A stretch of 64,000 nucleotides of DNA from Trichomonas vaginalis G3. Taxonomy: Eukaryota; Parabasalia; Trichomonadida; Trichomonadidae. This document shows positions 45,900 to 56,541 of the stretch, in pieces. Made by a program: the position numbers and the translations under genes. Where the stretch lies: positions 20,085,645 through 20,149,644 of the forward strand of contig NC_067205.1 of NCBI RefSeq assembly GCF_026262505.1. Reading direction: 5' to 3'. Position 1 is the first letter of the stretch; the number at the start of each line of letters is the position of its first letter. The notes below the pieces were generated by a model. That model made no database searches. It worked only from the letters and a program-made list of their open reading frames with translations, and was not told the origin of the DNA.

Positions 45900-46220
45900 T
45901 CACTTACAAAAGTATTGCAACTCCTCCCATTGCTGTGCTTCACATAACAGCTCATAATCTTCTGACTCACTTTCTTCTTCATATAGGTCAAAATCACTGT
46001 CAAAATAAATGTTAGTAAGTTTTGACAAAGCTAATGAAACACGTTTACCGTTTGTATCGTATGCTTGTATAAACTTTCCATTCTTCATTCCTTCATAAAC
46101 GCTCAAACTAACTTTACCCTTTCTCCCTCGTATCTGATAGAATGTATTTTCACGAGGAACGAAGAACAAATTCTTGAACTCATGACCGTTGTAGTTTGTT
46201 ATCTCAATAGTTTTCGTCAT
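45900..46220 (-). CDS. Maverick terminal-repeat protein, diverged relative
   Basis: 106 residues, related to the 94-residue protein of the inner element: 'NGHEFKNLFFVPRENTFY' against 'NKHTFKHLFFLPEHNMFF', 'SLSVYEGMKNGKFIQAYD' against 'SLTVYKDCHGSFIKTYD', then an acidic C-terminus. Divergence here against conservation of pattern suggests selection on this small protein. Function unknown. Confidence 0.6.
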   Translation of the reverse strand: MTKTIEITNYNGHEFKNLFFVPRENTFYQIRGRKGKVSLSVYEGMKNGKFIQAYDTNGKRVSLALSKLTNIYFDSDFDLYEEESESEDYELLCEAQQWEELQYFCK

Positions 46221-46320
46221 TTATATAAAAATAAAATAAAAAAATATTTAAAAATAAACTTAAAAATTAATGATATCACCACCCTCACACGTATGAAAAC
46301 ATAGCACAAAAATAAATTTA

Positions 46321-46368
46321 GGTGAAGTGGTGAGATCTCACCTCTTTTTTCACCTGTTTTTTCACCCT
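46321..46368. repeat. GGTGA repeat block in palindromic element
   Basis: GGTGAAGTGGTGAGATCTCA then two TTTTTTCACC words, in the same place relative to the terminal-repeat gene as block 1 of the inner Maverick. Confidence 0.65.
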
Positions 46369-46375
46369 GTTGAAT

Positions 46376-46901
46376 TCATTGCTTTATAACTCTCTTCCTT
46401 GGTTTCTTTTTAGTTGCTTTCTTCACGTCTGTCTCCAACTTGACTGTCTTTCTTCTTCGGCCGTAATGATACCAGTTACTTCCACCAGTCAATGGGTCAA
46501 ATGGTCTTTCGTAAGGGTTTCCATACATTCCATAGGGACCATACGGAAGAACTACTGGTGGAGAAGAAACATTTTCTTTAGTTCCATCGACTCTATTTAA
46601 ATGCATTGTTTCACCTTTCATCTGGTCATTAAAGTCTTTTGCGTTTTGCAAACTCATCGTCCTTTCCTAAAGCATTTTCTGACTCAGTCGCAACCAAATT
46701 GGATGCTTTATTTATGAGCCCTATTTTATTTAATCTTAACTTCTTTGCAACCCAGCCTCCAATCTTTCCTTTATTTGCATCTAATGTCTTCGAAACCCTT
46801 CCTCCACTCATTTTATTTACTGCGTCATAAGCTCCAAGTGCTTTTGCTCCAAATGCTAATGCTTTTGTTCCCATTGCGCCTAAAGCTGCCCAAGCTACCA
46901 T
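46376..46901 (-). pseudogene. Maverick amphipathic/basic protein, left-arm copy
   Basis: Nearly identical to 33502-34029: Ala/Gly-rich amphipathic start and basic end. Fossil, broken. It overlaps slightly with the end of the small acidic protein gene. Confidence 0.6.
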
Positions 46902-47125
46902 TTACCCATATTAAAATCATCTCTCTTCAATATTATCTCATAAAAGTTCTCGTTACTGGAGAAAGTCAATGAAACATAAGCGTTCTCACGGGCTTCGCCC
47001 TCACCGCTTTGCGGTCTATCTAACTTATTTCTTATATCATCTATACGCTTCAAAATGTCTGAACAATTGCTAACATCTTCTACAACAGTTATTTCATCAT
47101 GAATGACCTTCAAGAACAAGCTCAT
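46895..47125 (-). CDS. Maverick small acidic protein, left-arm copy
   Basis: 76 residues, related to 33241-33501 but without its two extra palindromes; instead one CGGGCTTCGCCC / ACCGCTTTGCGGT pair lies at about 46988-47012. Abuts the penton gene. Confidence 0.5.
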   Translation of the reverse strand: MSLFLKVIHDEITVVEDVSNCSDILKRIDDIRNKLDRPQSGEGEARENAYVSLTFSSNENFYEIILKRDDFNMGKW

Positions 47126-48006
47126 TTAATATGCTATTAAAATCATCTCAATAATGAGTCCATCCTTTCCATCTTTAGGTAGCACAACATCTTTCATTGA
47201 AGAAGGTTCGACAAGTCTTATGTTAAACTTACTGACAAAGTTTGTTATACTATAATGCTTCGGCGGCGAATACATATAGTTTGAAAGACATAATATAGAT
47301 TCTTCAGCAAATTCACTTATACTGGATTTTATAACAATGTTCTCACGAGACCAAATACCACCAATTGACAATCTTGTAAGCAATCCTGCTGAACCTTCTA
47401 CTGTAAACGTCGATGGTAACATTCCACGAAGGTCATCTATTGACATCGTTGAGTCACTGAATTTAAAATTTTCTTAAAGCAATCGTCATTATCTAACCAT
47501 GCAATAGCTTTGAAGTTTTCATTCGAATATACATCTGCTTCATTAAATGTAAAACCTGACTTCTTTGCAGAGATGACTTTAAAATCTATTGAGTTTGTTT
47601 CAAAATTATATGCTATGGTAACTTCTGAAGGTAATGGATGCCCTTCCGCAGTCAGTTGTTCTCTCACTACCGTTTGAAGCTTTGTATTAAAAACTTTCAT
47701 GTCATCTCCTGTATCTAAGTTCACATACACAGCAACAGGGAAACTATCTTGCTTCTTTGTTTCATCATTATATCTCAAAACATTAAAGTTCTTCAATAAT
47801 ATTGTTCTTCCTGCTGGAATACTTCGAACCTGTCTGATTTCAATAGCTTTCTCACCTCCTACATACTCTACCCAGTGTCTTGGATATTCATAAGTATACT
47901 GACTTTCTTGAATTTTGGTTGGTTTCATCATAACATGTTCATAGTATATCTTTATACTCTTGTCAGTTAGACTCGGTGCTATGTTCTGAATATTTCTGAC
48001 TTGCAT
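47126..48006 (-). pseudogene. Maverick penton/vertex-like protein, left-arm copy
   Basis: Nearly identical to 32359-33240. Fossil, broken once. Divergent from the ATPase with 16 bases between start codons. Confidence 0.65.
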
Positions 48007-48022
48007 TTTTAATGGAGATAAA

Positions 48023-48909
48023 ATGAAGCATTTAATACATGACGTAGATGAAGACATGAATGAAACTACAGACAAACTTAACTCTTCTCTTCATTCTTCC
48101 TTTCAGCAAAGATTATGAATTCTGTTCAAATGGTGTTTATTTCTATTGTGGAAAGATGGGTCAGGAAAGACATTTAACCTCATTCGTCATATACTCATAA
48201 CAGAGCGTTTAGGAAACGACTCTTACTATGACCAAATCATTATATCAGCAACTTCAGACTCTATGGACTCAACAGCGAAAACATTTATGTCAAAAGTTCA
48301 AGCCTCTGTCGTTAAAGTTCCAGACAGTGAACTCATTGAATTTCTTCAACGTTACATTCGACGTAAGAGAAAATATTATGCCATCGTAGAGTTCATACAG
48401 TCAGGAATGCAAAAGACTTCTGAGGAGATGGAAAGAATTATTGACAAACACCACTTACGTCAATACTCAGGAGTTTACGATATGAAACGACTTACAAACT
48501 ACATTCTGTCAAAACTTTCAAAATACCCCTTCAAAAAGTATCCTTCAAACACTCTGCTCGTTTGTGACGACTTCGCCGGAAAAGGTTTAGTGTCAAAGCC
48601 TGACTCACCATTAGCTAACATCATAACTAAAGTCAGACATTACCATTTAACTGTAGCAATACTTATGCAAACATGGGCGTTTTTGCTTTAAACATAAAAC
48701 GTCTCATAACTGACTTCGTTATCTTTCAAGGTTTCTCACGCTATGATATTGAACTCATTTGGAAACAGTCAGGTATAACATTACCTTTTGAAGAAATTTG
48801 GGAAGCATATAAGTCTCTCATCTCTCCTCGTTCATACCTTGAGATTCATATCATGACTAATACCATTAAAGTCAAAAATATTCCATGGGAACGACCAACA
48901 TTGTTTTAA
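48023..48909 (+). pseudogene. Maverick packaging ATPase, left-arm copy
   Basis: Nearly identical to 31450-32342, including the Walker B 'LLVCDDFAG'. Fossil, a few breaks. Confidence 0.75.
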
Positions 48910-49306
48910 AGTTTAACCTTCAATTGACTGATGGTAAACAAATTCCATGCATCTCTGTCGCCATTTTGTTAATATTTTTGCTGTCATTCATATCATCCAC
49001 TTCCCCATCCGTTAGCTTTTGAGGATATGCGTTAGAATAGCTGTTCTTAAATGAAGGCTTTTCACCTTTGAGAGCATAAACTCTATAACTTTCTGCATAC
49101 TTTATGTTTGAACCTCCTGAGCCATCATTGACATAAATTTTTATAGGCTTCCACCCTTTGTTCATGTTCCTGCTTCTTCCCTTAGCTCTTTTGTTCAGTA
49201 GTTCTACATCTTTATACACAACACCTGTCTCGGTGAATTCAACAATATTTTCATTCGTTAGCTTTACATTCAAACCCTTGTCGAGTATATTGTTCATTTC
49301 ATACAT
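48906..49306 (-). CDS. Maverick unknown basic protein, left-arm copy
   Basis: About 130 residues starting 'MYEMNNILDKGLNVKL'; homologue of 31061-31460. Basic middle and a C-terminal 'DGEVDDMNDSKN' acidic segment. Function not recognised. Convergent with the ATPase gene, divergent from the 204-residue gene with 25 bases between start codons. Confidence 0.45.
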
Positions 49307-49331
49307 ATAAAAGGTTTTTATTCTATATGAA

Positions 49332-49946
49332 ATGAGAAGCAAATCCATCTTAGCTGGTGTCGTTAATGTTCCAATTGAACCAACATCAAATGTTGACTCA
49401 CGAACGACAAACAATATTGTCATAAAGAACTATAGTTCGGAGTGTTTGAAAGAAAAAGAACCAGAACTGAAATCCGTGAATTTAAACTCAGCTTCAAGTG
49501 CAAACGCTACATCAGATGTTAAGTTAGAGTATCCACCACTGGACCAAATTCTTTCAAGAGAAGCCAACGACAACCCTTACATAAATGTTCAAACAAATCC
49601 TTCAGATAACGTAGACCATTACCTTCTTCAGTTATACCAAACAATTTTACTCAAAGACGATAAGAAGCTTTTGACAAATCTTATAAGTAAGAACCAAATA
49701 ATTCTAACAAAGGAGGACCTTGAAAATGTTATCTCACGAATAACAGGGAAACAATGTGTCATTGACTATCTCGACCCTGAAATCGAATGCTGTGGTCAAA
49801 CTCCATTATTCATGAAAATAGGTAACATCCGCATCATTGAAACACCAGAAACTACAGGAGTTGAGTTTAAGTATAAATATTCGAACGAGTATACAAAACT
49901 ATCTACTGACTATAAGCTTTGTTTGAAATATGTTTTAGTAAATTAA
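49332..49946 (+). CDS. Maverick unknown protein, 204 aa
   Basis: Best copy of this family in the window. Residues 1-75 are polar (Ser/Asn/Glu-rich, probably disordered). Residues 85-204 look folded: helix 'DHYLLQLYQTILLKDDKKLL', then 'ILTKEDLENVISRITGKQC', 'DYLDPEIECCGQ', and a Tyr/Lys-rich end. Not recognised. Downstream, at 49955-50000, is a cluster of GC palindromes (GGGCTCTTTGAGCCC and GGCGCTTTGC...). Confidence 0.5.
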   Translation: MRSKSILAGVVNVPIEPTSNVDSRTTNNIVIKNYSSECLKEKEPELKSVNLNSASSANATSDVKLEYPPLDQILSREANDNPYINVQTNPSDNVDHYLLQLYQTILLKDDKKLLTNLISKNQIILTKEDLENVISRITGKQCVIDYLDPEIECCGQTPLFMKIGNIRIIETPETTGVEFKYKYSNEYTKLSTDYKLCLKYVLVN

Positions 49947-49954
49947 AGCAGTCA

Positions 49955-50000
49955 GGAGGGCTCTTTGAGCCCATCTTGGCGCTTTGCACCGTCAGTCAAA
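49955..50000. repeat. small GC palindrome cluster
   Basis: GGGCTCTTTGAGCCC and GGCGCTTTGCACCG lie side by side within CAGTCAGGAG...CTGACGG-like flanks, between two converging genes. Mirrored at 61427-61473 in the right arm. The same CTTTG-loop hairpin type is found inside several Maverick genes. It could serve as a two-way terminator here. Confidence 0.6.
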
Positions 50001-50005
50001 AAATT

Positions 50006-50248
50006 TCAAGTTAGCAATTTGTAATATCTATCCAAAACTTCTTCAACAGTATCGAACTCATCTTCATAATGCAAACCTAATCTTATTGACTTGGTGCAGT
50101 TTTCACTAACACAATATTTTTCTGTTCTCTTGACTGACATAACTAATTCATTTGTTTCATCAAACAGCAACAACCAAAGTTCATGACCTAATACATAACA
50201 TTCATACTTTATATTTTTAGCTCTGAGTTCTCTTGTAAGCTGTTGCAT
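50006..50248 (-). CDS. Maverick small protein, left-arm copy
   Basis: 80 residues, homologue of 30159-30427 without the GC palindromic insert: 'MQQLTRELRAKNIKYECYVL', hydrophobic core and acidic 'LHYEDEFDTVEEVLDRYY' C-terminal helix. Its start overlaps the jelly-roll gene by about 40 bases. Not recognised. Confidence 0.5.
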   Translation of the reverse strand: MQQLTRELRAKNIKYECYVLGHELWLLLFDETNELVMSVKRTEKYCVSENCTKSIRLGLHYEDEFDTVEEVLDRYYKLLT

Positions 50249-50973
50249 TTAATATTTTCTAAAAAGTCAACTTCAACAGTCATTCGCACTGGTGCCTTCA
50301 GTTCTACAGGCTCGCCCTGAAAGTCAACTAGTCTGAATTGCATGTCTTTCAAATTATGAGGACTAATGCGAACCCATTTACCTAAATGAGTTGCTATGAC
50401 AGGAACGTTTGGAATGAACATTGAATTGACTGCATAACAGAAGGATTTATATTCTACTGAACCTTTACTATTAACTCCTGAAATGCCTGTGACATTAGCT
50501 ATTTTAGACTCAATGTACAAACAATTACCATAACATACGTATGGAACAGATTTCATCTCAATCGTTTTGTCAACACTTTTCAAAGGAAATGTCATATGGT
50601 ATGCTCCTAAAAGAAGTTGAACTCTATGACTCATTCGTGTTATCTTGAACTCTTTCTTGCTACTGAACTTCAATGTTCCCTCAGAAGAGAGTTCGACATC
50701 TATGTTGTCAATAGTTTCTTCATTTATGAGAGTATCTATGACTCCAGCAATTTTATCTATTCTATACTCTGCTCTGTTAGGAAATGTTATAAAACTTCTT
50801 TTGTCATCTATTTCAATCTCTATGAAATCTGTTTCATCTGTTATGACAAAAGTTGCGATAGTATTGAAGTCAACAACTCTGAAAGCAAGTGCTTCATTCT
50901 GAAGACCTAAGTTTGTTTGAAGCTTTACTGTTCCATATTCGTTTGGGTCTGTACTTTGCAAATAGAACAACAT
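50209..50973 (-). CDS. Maverick minor capsid-like jelly-roll protein, left-arm copy
   Basis: 254 residues, open. Beta-rich; 'TVKLQTNLGLQNEALAFRVV' near the N-terminus, a conserved 'FKITRMSHRVQLLLGAYHM' middle (about 133-151), 'VPYVCYGNCLYIESKIANV', and the closing 'WVRISPHNLKDMQFRLVDF'. The middle region about residues 70-125 differs strongly from the inner element's copy while both flanks are nearly identical, suggesting a variable surface loop or exchange between elements. Vertex or minor capsid role inferred. Confidence 0.55.
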   Translation of the reverse strand: MLFYLQSTDPNEYGTVKLQTNLGLQNEALAFRVVDFNTIATFVITDETDFIEIEIDDKRSFITFPNRAEYRIDKIAGVIDTLINEETIDNIDVELSSEGTLKFSSKKEFKITRMSHRVQLLLGAYHMTFPLKSVDKTIEMKSVPYVCYGNCLYIESKIANVTGISGVNSKGSVEYKSFCYAVNSMFIPNVPVIATHLGKWVRISPHNLKDMQFRLVDFQGEPVELKAPVRMTVEVDFLENIKCNSLQENSELKI

Positions 50974-50990
50974 TTTATTCTCATTAAAAT

Positions 50991-53900
50991 ATGACTATTG
51001 CTGCATATGCGTATGAAACAAATGAAGCAAGAAGAGCACATGAACTAGTAAATGAAAACTCAACTTTAACCATTGAAGGCAATGATTTAGTCATTGACGA
51101 TGGAAAAACTAAAAAAGTCATTGATTTCGATACTTTTAACACTTATGACCCATTCATTACAATAAGTAAAGTTCCTATCATAAATGATGGAACGGTGCAA
51201 TATATAAATTCTACAGTAGATGCCTCATTAGTGAAAGTACTGAATGTTCTCATTGAATTGTTAAAGAGCTTTCGATTTGACGACAACATTAAATGCCTAA
51301 AGAATTTAGTCATGAATGAGAAACAAATTCTTGGCGTTGCTGGTAGCAGTAATGATGTACACCTTATGACATTAGAATATTATAACGAACATAAAGATGA
51401 ACTGAAAGGAGAGAAGGGTGACACCGGACCACAAGGACCACAAGGAATACAAGGAATACAAGGAATACAAGGACCTCAAGGCGAAAACGGTTTGGATGGA
51501 AAGGATGGAAAGGATGGAAAAACTGCTAAATCATGGATATGGGACCTTATAAATACTGGTTTAACAGCTGCTTCATATGGAGTTCTTCAATACCAAATCG
51601 GAAAGATATGGGCAGTACTTGGTGAAGAAGTTTTAGATGACGTTAAAAATGCTTTGAACTTCATTTCAAATGGTTCGGATACTATTAAAACTTTATCTGG
51701 TTGGATGCAAGAAACAAGGAGTCAAATAGATACTGTAAGACGTATAGCAAACAATGCACGTACGGGATTGGATACTTTACGAGAAGCACAAAATACACTA
51801 AAGGAAGCAAATGATATTCTTGGCTCAGTATCAGACATGCATGAAGATTGGCTTCAAGGTATTGACAAATCTTTAAAAAATCACAGTCAGTCTATTGCTG
51901 ACTACAAGAAAAGTATAGATTTTTTACATAGTGCTATGGACGTACATGATGGAAGCATAAGGAACTTACTTAATGCTAACAATAACTTACCAGGAACTAT
52001 TAAAGCATTTATAAAGTCCTTTGTAAAACCCGGTGCTCTAACATTTAGGTCTTTGAGAGCAAGAGCATTGAAGTCAAGAGATGCAGAAACTCCAACAGAA
52101 CCTACAGAAGAACCACCAAAACCAACAGCTAATGAAATATTGTTCGAATATTTTCCAAGGTACTCTGTTCTCATTGCATACATTCAAGAAATACTTAAGA
52201 AAGCAGACTTGACTTTAGGAGATGATGAAAGTTCTGTATATCTTTCGTTCCAGTTTCAAATAGCAGAACTTTTGAGACAGATATGCTTAATGTATGACAA
52301 CATCTCTGATTTCACAAGATATGATGACGACCATGACCCCGAACACGGTGAAGAAGAAGTTTTACAAACATCCATTAAGACAGGAAAGGTTTTAACACAA
52401 AGTCTCATTATTGACACCAAAGATGGCGAAGTGGACGTTCTTCAAGAGCTGAAGAAAAATACTTCTTCGGGAGGTGGTGGTAGGCATGAACTTGAAATAA
52501 ATGAGATAGAAGAGAAATTAGCCGAAAAAGCAGATAAAGAACATAAACACAATATCTCCGATATAAATGAACTTCAAGCTACATTAAATAGTAAAGCGGA
52601 CAAAAATGAACTTGACGCAATGAACAAAGTTTTGAAATCTCATAAACACAATATCTCCGATATAAATGAACTTCAAGCTACATTAAATAGAAAAGCGGAC
52701 AAGAACCACGTTCATTATATAACTTCAGACGAACAGATTATAACGGACTACCATGGATATTTAACACGAAGTGATGAAGCGAAGACAAAAAATGTTAATG
52801 AAAGAAGATATAAATACATTCGTGCTAAAGGTTATGACATAAGCTGTACTGTACAGTATGATGTAGCTAAAGCACCAGAAGCATTTGGTTATACCGGTGA
52901 AATTTATGCCTCTACTTTCAATGTTAACGGTGTATTAGTTGAACCAAGATTTACTTTGAGAGTTAAGTCAAAAATAACGTTTGAAGATGCTATTAAAAGT
53001 AAAGCTGACAAAGTTGAACTTGAAGCAATGAACAAAGTTTTGAAATCTCATAAACACAACATCTCCGATATAAATGAACTTCAAGCTACATTAGATAAGA
53101 AAGCCGACAAGAACCATACACATAAATCCTTCACTACTGTTAGAGCAGACGACATAATATTGAACTTTGACCTTGGTTCAAGTGCACCATTAGAAAATCC
53201 AAGTACAAGCGTAAAAGATACTCTTAACAATTTAGATAAGAGTTGCAGGAATATCGAAGATCATGCCAGAAACTTTGAAGCATATGAACTACCAACAATG
53301 TTAGATAAGAAAGCCGACAAGAACCATACACATAAATCCTTCACTACTGTTAGAGCAGACGACATAATATTGAACTTTGACCTTGGTTCAAGTGCACCAT
53401 TAGAAAATCCAAGTACAAGCGTAAAAAGATACTCTTAACAATTTAGATAAGAGTTGCAGGAATATCGAAGATCATGCCAGAAACTTTGAAGCATATGAAC
53501 TACCAACAATGTTAGATAAGAAAGCAGACAAAACAGAGCTTCAAACATTAAAGACAGAAATACTTCAAACATTATATCCTATAGGCTCTATTTATACGTC
53601 AATGAATTCAACAAATCCAGAAACAGTTTTAGGTTTTGGTATGTGGGAGCAGATTGTAGATAAATTCTTATACTGTGCGAACTCTTCAAAGCAAACAGGT
53701 GGTTCGAAGAAAATTAAAGAAGCAAACCTTCCACCGCACACTCATACAGGAACTACAAACACAACAGGTAGTCATTCACATTCAATAACAAAAAGAGGTT
53801 ATACAAATCTTGCAGCAGGTTCGGATAGACAGGGAATGCATAGATATGATATTTCAAGTGACCCAGTAGATTCAAGCACAGGTATTTTCTGTGGAACCAC

Positions 53901-54000
53901 AGGAAATCATTCACACACTTTCACAACAAATCCAACAGGCTCGGGTGAAGATTATATGCCACCATTTGTGACTATATTCGCATGGTACCGCGTTCAATGA
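50991..54000 (+). pseudogene. Maverick fibre with collagen-like stretch and phage collar tip, left-arm copy
   Basis: N-terminal virion-attachment-like part shares its first 12 residues with the inner element's fibre. Next a collagen-like run (about 51413-51520: Gly-Pro-Gln / Gly-Ile-Gln and Gly-x-Asp-Gly-Lys-Asp triplets), a helical coiled-coil region, a Pro/Glu-rich linker, then 'KHNISDINELQATL' and 'KADKNHTHKSFTTV' shaft repeats and the tail-collar tip. Some shaft DNA is locally duplicated (about 53090-53510). The N-terminal half is unrelated to that of the inner element's fibre. Fossil, about one break. Confidence 0.75.
51413..51520 (+). repeat. collagen-like Gly-X-Y coding repeats
   Basis: About 15 Gly-X-Y triplets in the fibre gene, made of two short DNA repeats: GGAATACAA (x3) and GGATGGAAA/GGATGGAAAG. 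Collagen-like trimers occur in phage and giant-virus fibres as rigid stalks. Confidence 0.85.
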
Positions 54001-54040
54001 ACGCGCTTGAGCCTAGAATAAAATCTTTAACTTTACATAA

Positions 54041-55126
54041 ATGAGCTTGAAAGAAGTATTCGAACAACATCCATGGAGGTCATTTAAGAAGTTCAATGAA
54101 GCTGCAAAGAGTTGGGGATTTACTAACAGAGCTGAAGTGAAAAGGTTCTTTGACAAAAATGTTGTACATCAAACAAAAATAAACCCTTACGACTACTTTT
54201 TACCAATTTACTCCAACACTCCTGACGCATACCAATTTGACACTCTCATTCAAAGCAGAAAAGGAGGACATAAACCATTCCTCATCTTCATTAATGTTAA
54301 CACTCGTAAAGCATATGCATATCCAATGAAAAATAAAGGAACTCGTGAAGTGTTAAGAGTTTTACAAAAGTTTGTAGCAGAACATAGCCCAAGTACTTTA
54401 ACATCAGACCAAGACAGTGCATACCTCAGCAATGAAATCACAGATTTTCTCATTAAGCATAACATAACTCACTACACTACTGAAGACCATAACCATAACA
54501 TACTCGGCATCATAAACCGCTTCATAAGGACTCTCAGAGATTTAAATCAAGAGCGAGACTTTACCGAAGAAACAATGAAACACTTTCTCGAAGTATATAA
54601 TTCCTCAACACATTCTACAACAGGACATACACCAAATTCAATGACACAACAACAAGAAGAAAAGTATATACAAAAGAAACGAAGTCAAACGCAAAATATC
54701 AGAAATTCAACACAATTTACCCTCATTCCTGGTACAAAAGTTCGTGTAGTTCTTGACGACAAACCGTTGACAAAGAAACGTTTAAGGTTAAGTAGAAACT
54801 ATTATATCGTAGACTCTACGCAAGGTAATGGATATCTTATAAAAGCTGCTGACGACTCCATAGCATTTTACCCTCGTCATAAATTAGTCGAAAGTAGTAA
54901 TGGCAAACTTGCTGAAACCATTGACGAAGCAAAGCGAGGAGTGGTTATTGAAATACTTGGCTATAACACAAACGATGACACTTATAAAGTAAGATATGAA
55001 GGAGGCGTTGAAGATGTTATACCATCTAAGAACTTGAGAGAATCTAAACCAACACATCTGGGACCATTAGAGCGGGAGTACTGGAAAGACAAAAATATGC
55101 CAGAAAGAATAAGAAAATTCTTCTAA
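54041..55126 (+). CDS. Maverick retroviral-type integrase, left-arm copy
   Basis: 361 residues, open, almost identical to 25295-26380, differing at only a few residues in the C-terminal half. The integrase core is at about residues 50-190 and the chromo-like segment at about 303-335. The gene follows the fibre in the same direction with a GC-rich facing repeat (CGCGTTCAATGAACGCG, 53990-54006) at the fibre's stop. Confidence 0.88.
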   Translation: MSLKEVFEQHPWRSFKKFNEAAKSWGFTNRAEVKRFFDKNVVHQTKINPYDYFLPIYSNTPDAYQFDTLIQSRKGGHKPFLIFINVNTRKAYAYPMKNKGTREVLRVLQKFVAEHSPSTLTSDQDSAYLSNEITDFLIKHNITHYTTEDHNHNILGIINRFIRTLRDLNQERDFTEETMKHFLEVYNSSTHSTTGHTPNSMTQQQEEKYIQKKRSQTQNIRNSTQFTLIPGTKVRVVLDDKPLTKKRLRLSRNYYIVDSTQGNGYLIKAADDSIAFYPRHKLVESSNGKLAETIDEAKRGVVIEILGYNTNDDTYKVRYEGGVEDVIPSKNLRESKPTHLGPLEREYWKDKNMPERIRKFF

Positions 55127-55216
55127 ACTTTTTCATTAGATGTAAATCAGACATGAACGAGAACAGTCATGAAATTATTAATGGTACCATTTATTTACAC
55201 CAAAAATAAAGTTTAT

Positions 55217-55260
55217 GTTAGAATGTTAGATCTAACACGTTTTCTAACCACTTTTCTAAC
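55217..55260. repeat. GTTAGA-type repeat block, left arm
   Basis: GTTAGAA, TGTTAGATCTAACA, TTTTCTAAC, TTTTCTAAC in 44 bases. Same plan as the GGTGA blocks of the inner Maverick but with GTTAGA/CTAAC as the word. Mirrored at 56411-56454. Confidence 0.7.
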
Positions 55261-55368
55261 ATGGTCTAAAACTCTCGAAAATCATAAATTTTTGACATTT
55301 CCTTATGAAAGAAAAATAAAGTTAGTTTTATTTTTATTTATTTTTTTATTTTGTATGTAAAGACAGTA

Positions 55369-55675
55369 ATGTCAGTCGAAGCAAAAACATTCACGAACAA
55401 ATCTAATGGCGAAACATTCACAAAAGGCACTTATAATGGTATTGAAGTCTTACGTAGAGACAAGGATGGTTACATTAATGCAACAAAGATGTGTCAGCAG
55501 TTTAGGAAAGACTTTAGAAAGTTGTTGGAAAATAAGTCCTGGGAAGAGTATTATAAGGCATTTTGTGAAGAATATAGCAACCGCCGGAATTCAGACGGTT
55601 GGTTTTTATACAAAATTCATGCAGGAATTCCTGATGAAATCAAACAGGTTAGAGGAACGTATGTAGACCCCAAAC
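55369..55675 (+). pseudogene. KilA-N protein, left-arm copy up to the palindrome junction
   Basis: The start is the ATG at 55369 (MSVEAKTF). It carries the KilA-N DNA-binding fold: 'YNGIEVLRRDKDGYINATKM' is the classic KilA-N entry, followed by 'RKDFRKLLENKSWEEYYKAF'. The gene ends at the junction where the left arm stops. Fossil. Confidence 0.65.
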
Positions 55676-56299
55676 TTTTAACTTCTTTTCTGCAGTTTCT
55701 AATGCTATCTTAGCGAGTTCATATTCTCTAAATTCTCTCTTTAAATCTTCTTGTTCCCATTGGTCTAGTTCGTATTGAGAATCTCTATAACCATAACATA
55801 TCTCACGTTCATGTTCTAATTGTTTTTCACACATTTTTCTAACTTCTTCAAACAAAGGTTTAGCATTCTCCACTGTATCTTCGAGTTCTTCTTCATCTAA
55901 CTTCTCATGAACTTTCTTGTCTATGGAGTCCATAATTTTTCCAACTGCTATGCAATATTTTGGAGAAGCCCACATTGCTATATAGTTTATAAGTCTTGGG
56001 TCTACATACGTTCCTCTAACCTGTTTGATTTCATCAGGAATTCCTGCATGAATTTTGTATAAAAACCAACCGTCTGAATTCCGGCGGTTGCTATATTCTT
56101 CACAAAATGCCTTATAATACTCTTCCAGGACTTATTTTCCAACAACTTTCTAAAGTCTTTCCTAAACTGCTGACACATCTTTGTTGCATTAATGTAACCA
56201 TCCTTGTCTCTACGTAAGACTTCAATACCATTATAAGTGCCTTTTGTGAATGTTTCGCCATTAGATTTGTTCGTGAATGTTTTTTGCTTCGACTGACAT
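55649..56299 (-). pseudogene. KilA-N protein, right-arm copy
   Basis: Includes the KilA-N part mirrored from 55369, the 'MWASPKYCIAVGKIMDSI' block shared with the KilA-N protein at 22022-22882, and a long charged coiled coil (EKLDEEELEDTVENAKPLFE...). The coiled-coil part (about 55676-55992) lies in the unique spacer of the palindrome. Fossil, broken. Confidence 0.6.
55676..55992. other. unique spacer at the palindrome centre
   Basis: About 317 bases present once, between the two arms. It holds the coiled-coil end of the right-arm KilA-N gene. The left-arm sequence leaves the mirror match soon after a run TATGTAGACCC. Confidence 0.75.
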
Positions 56300-56410
56300 T
56301 ACTGTCTTTACATACAAAATAAAAAAAAAATAAATAAAAATAAAACTAACTTTATTTTTCTTTCATAAGGAAATGTCAAAAATTTATGATTTTCGAGAGT
56401 TTTAGACCAT

Positions 56411-56454
56411 GTTAGAAAAGTGGTTAGAAAACGTGTTAGATCTAACATTCTAAC
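56411..56454. repeat. GTTAGA-type repeat block, right arm
   Basis: Mirror copy of 55217-55260, with the GTTAGATCTAAC centre intact. Confidence 0.7.
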
Positions 56455-56541
56455 ATAAACTTTATTTTTGGTGTAAAAAAATTACCATTAATAATTTCAT
56501 GACTGTTCTCGTTCATGTCTGATTTACATCTAATGAAAAAG

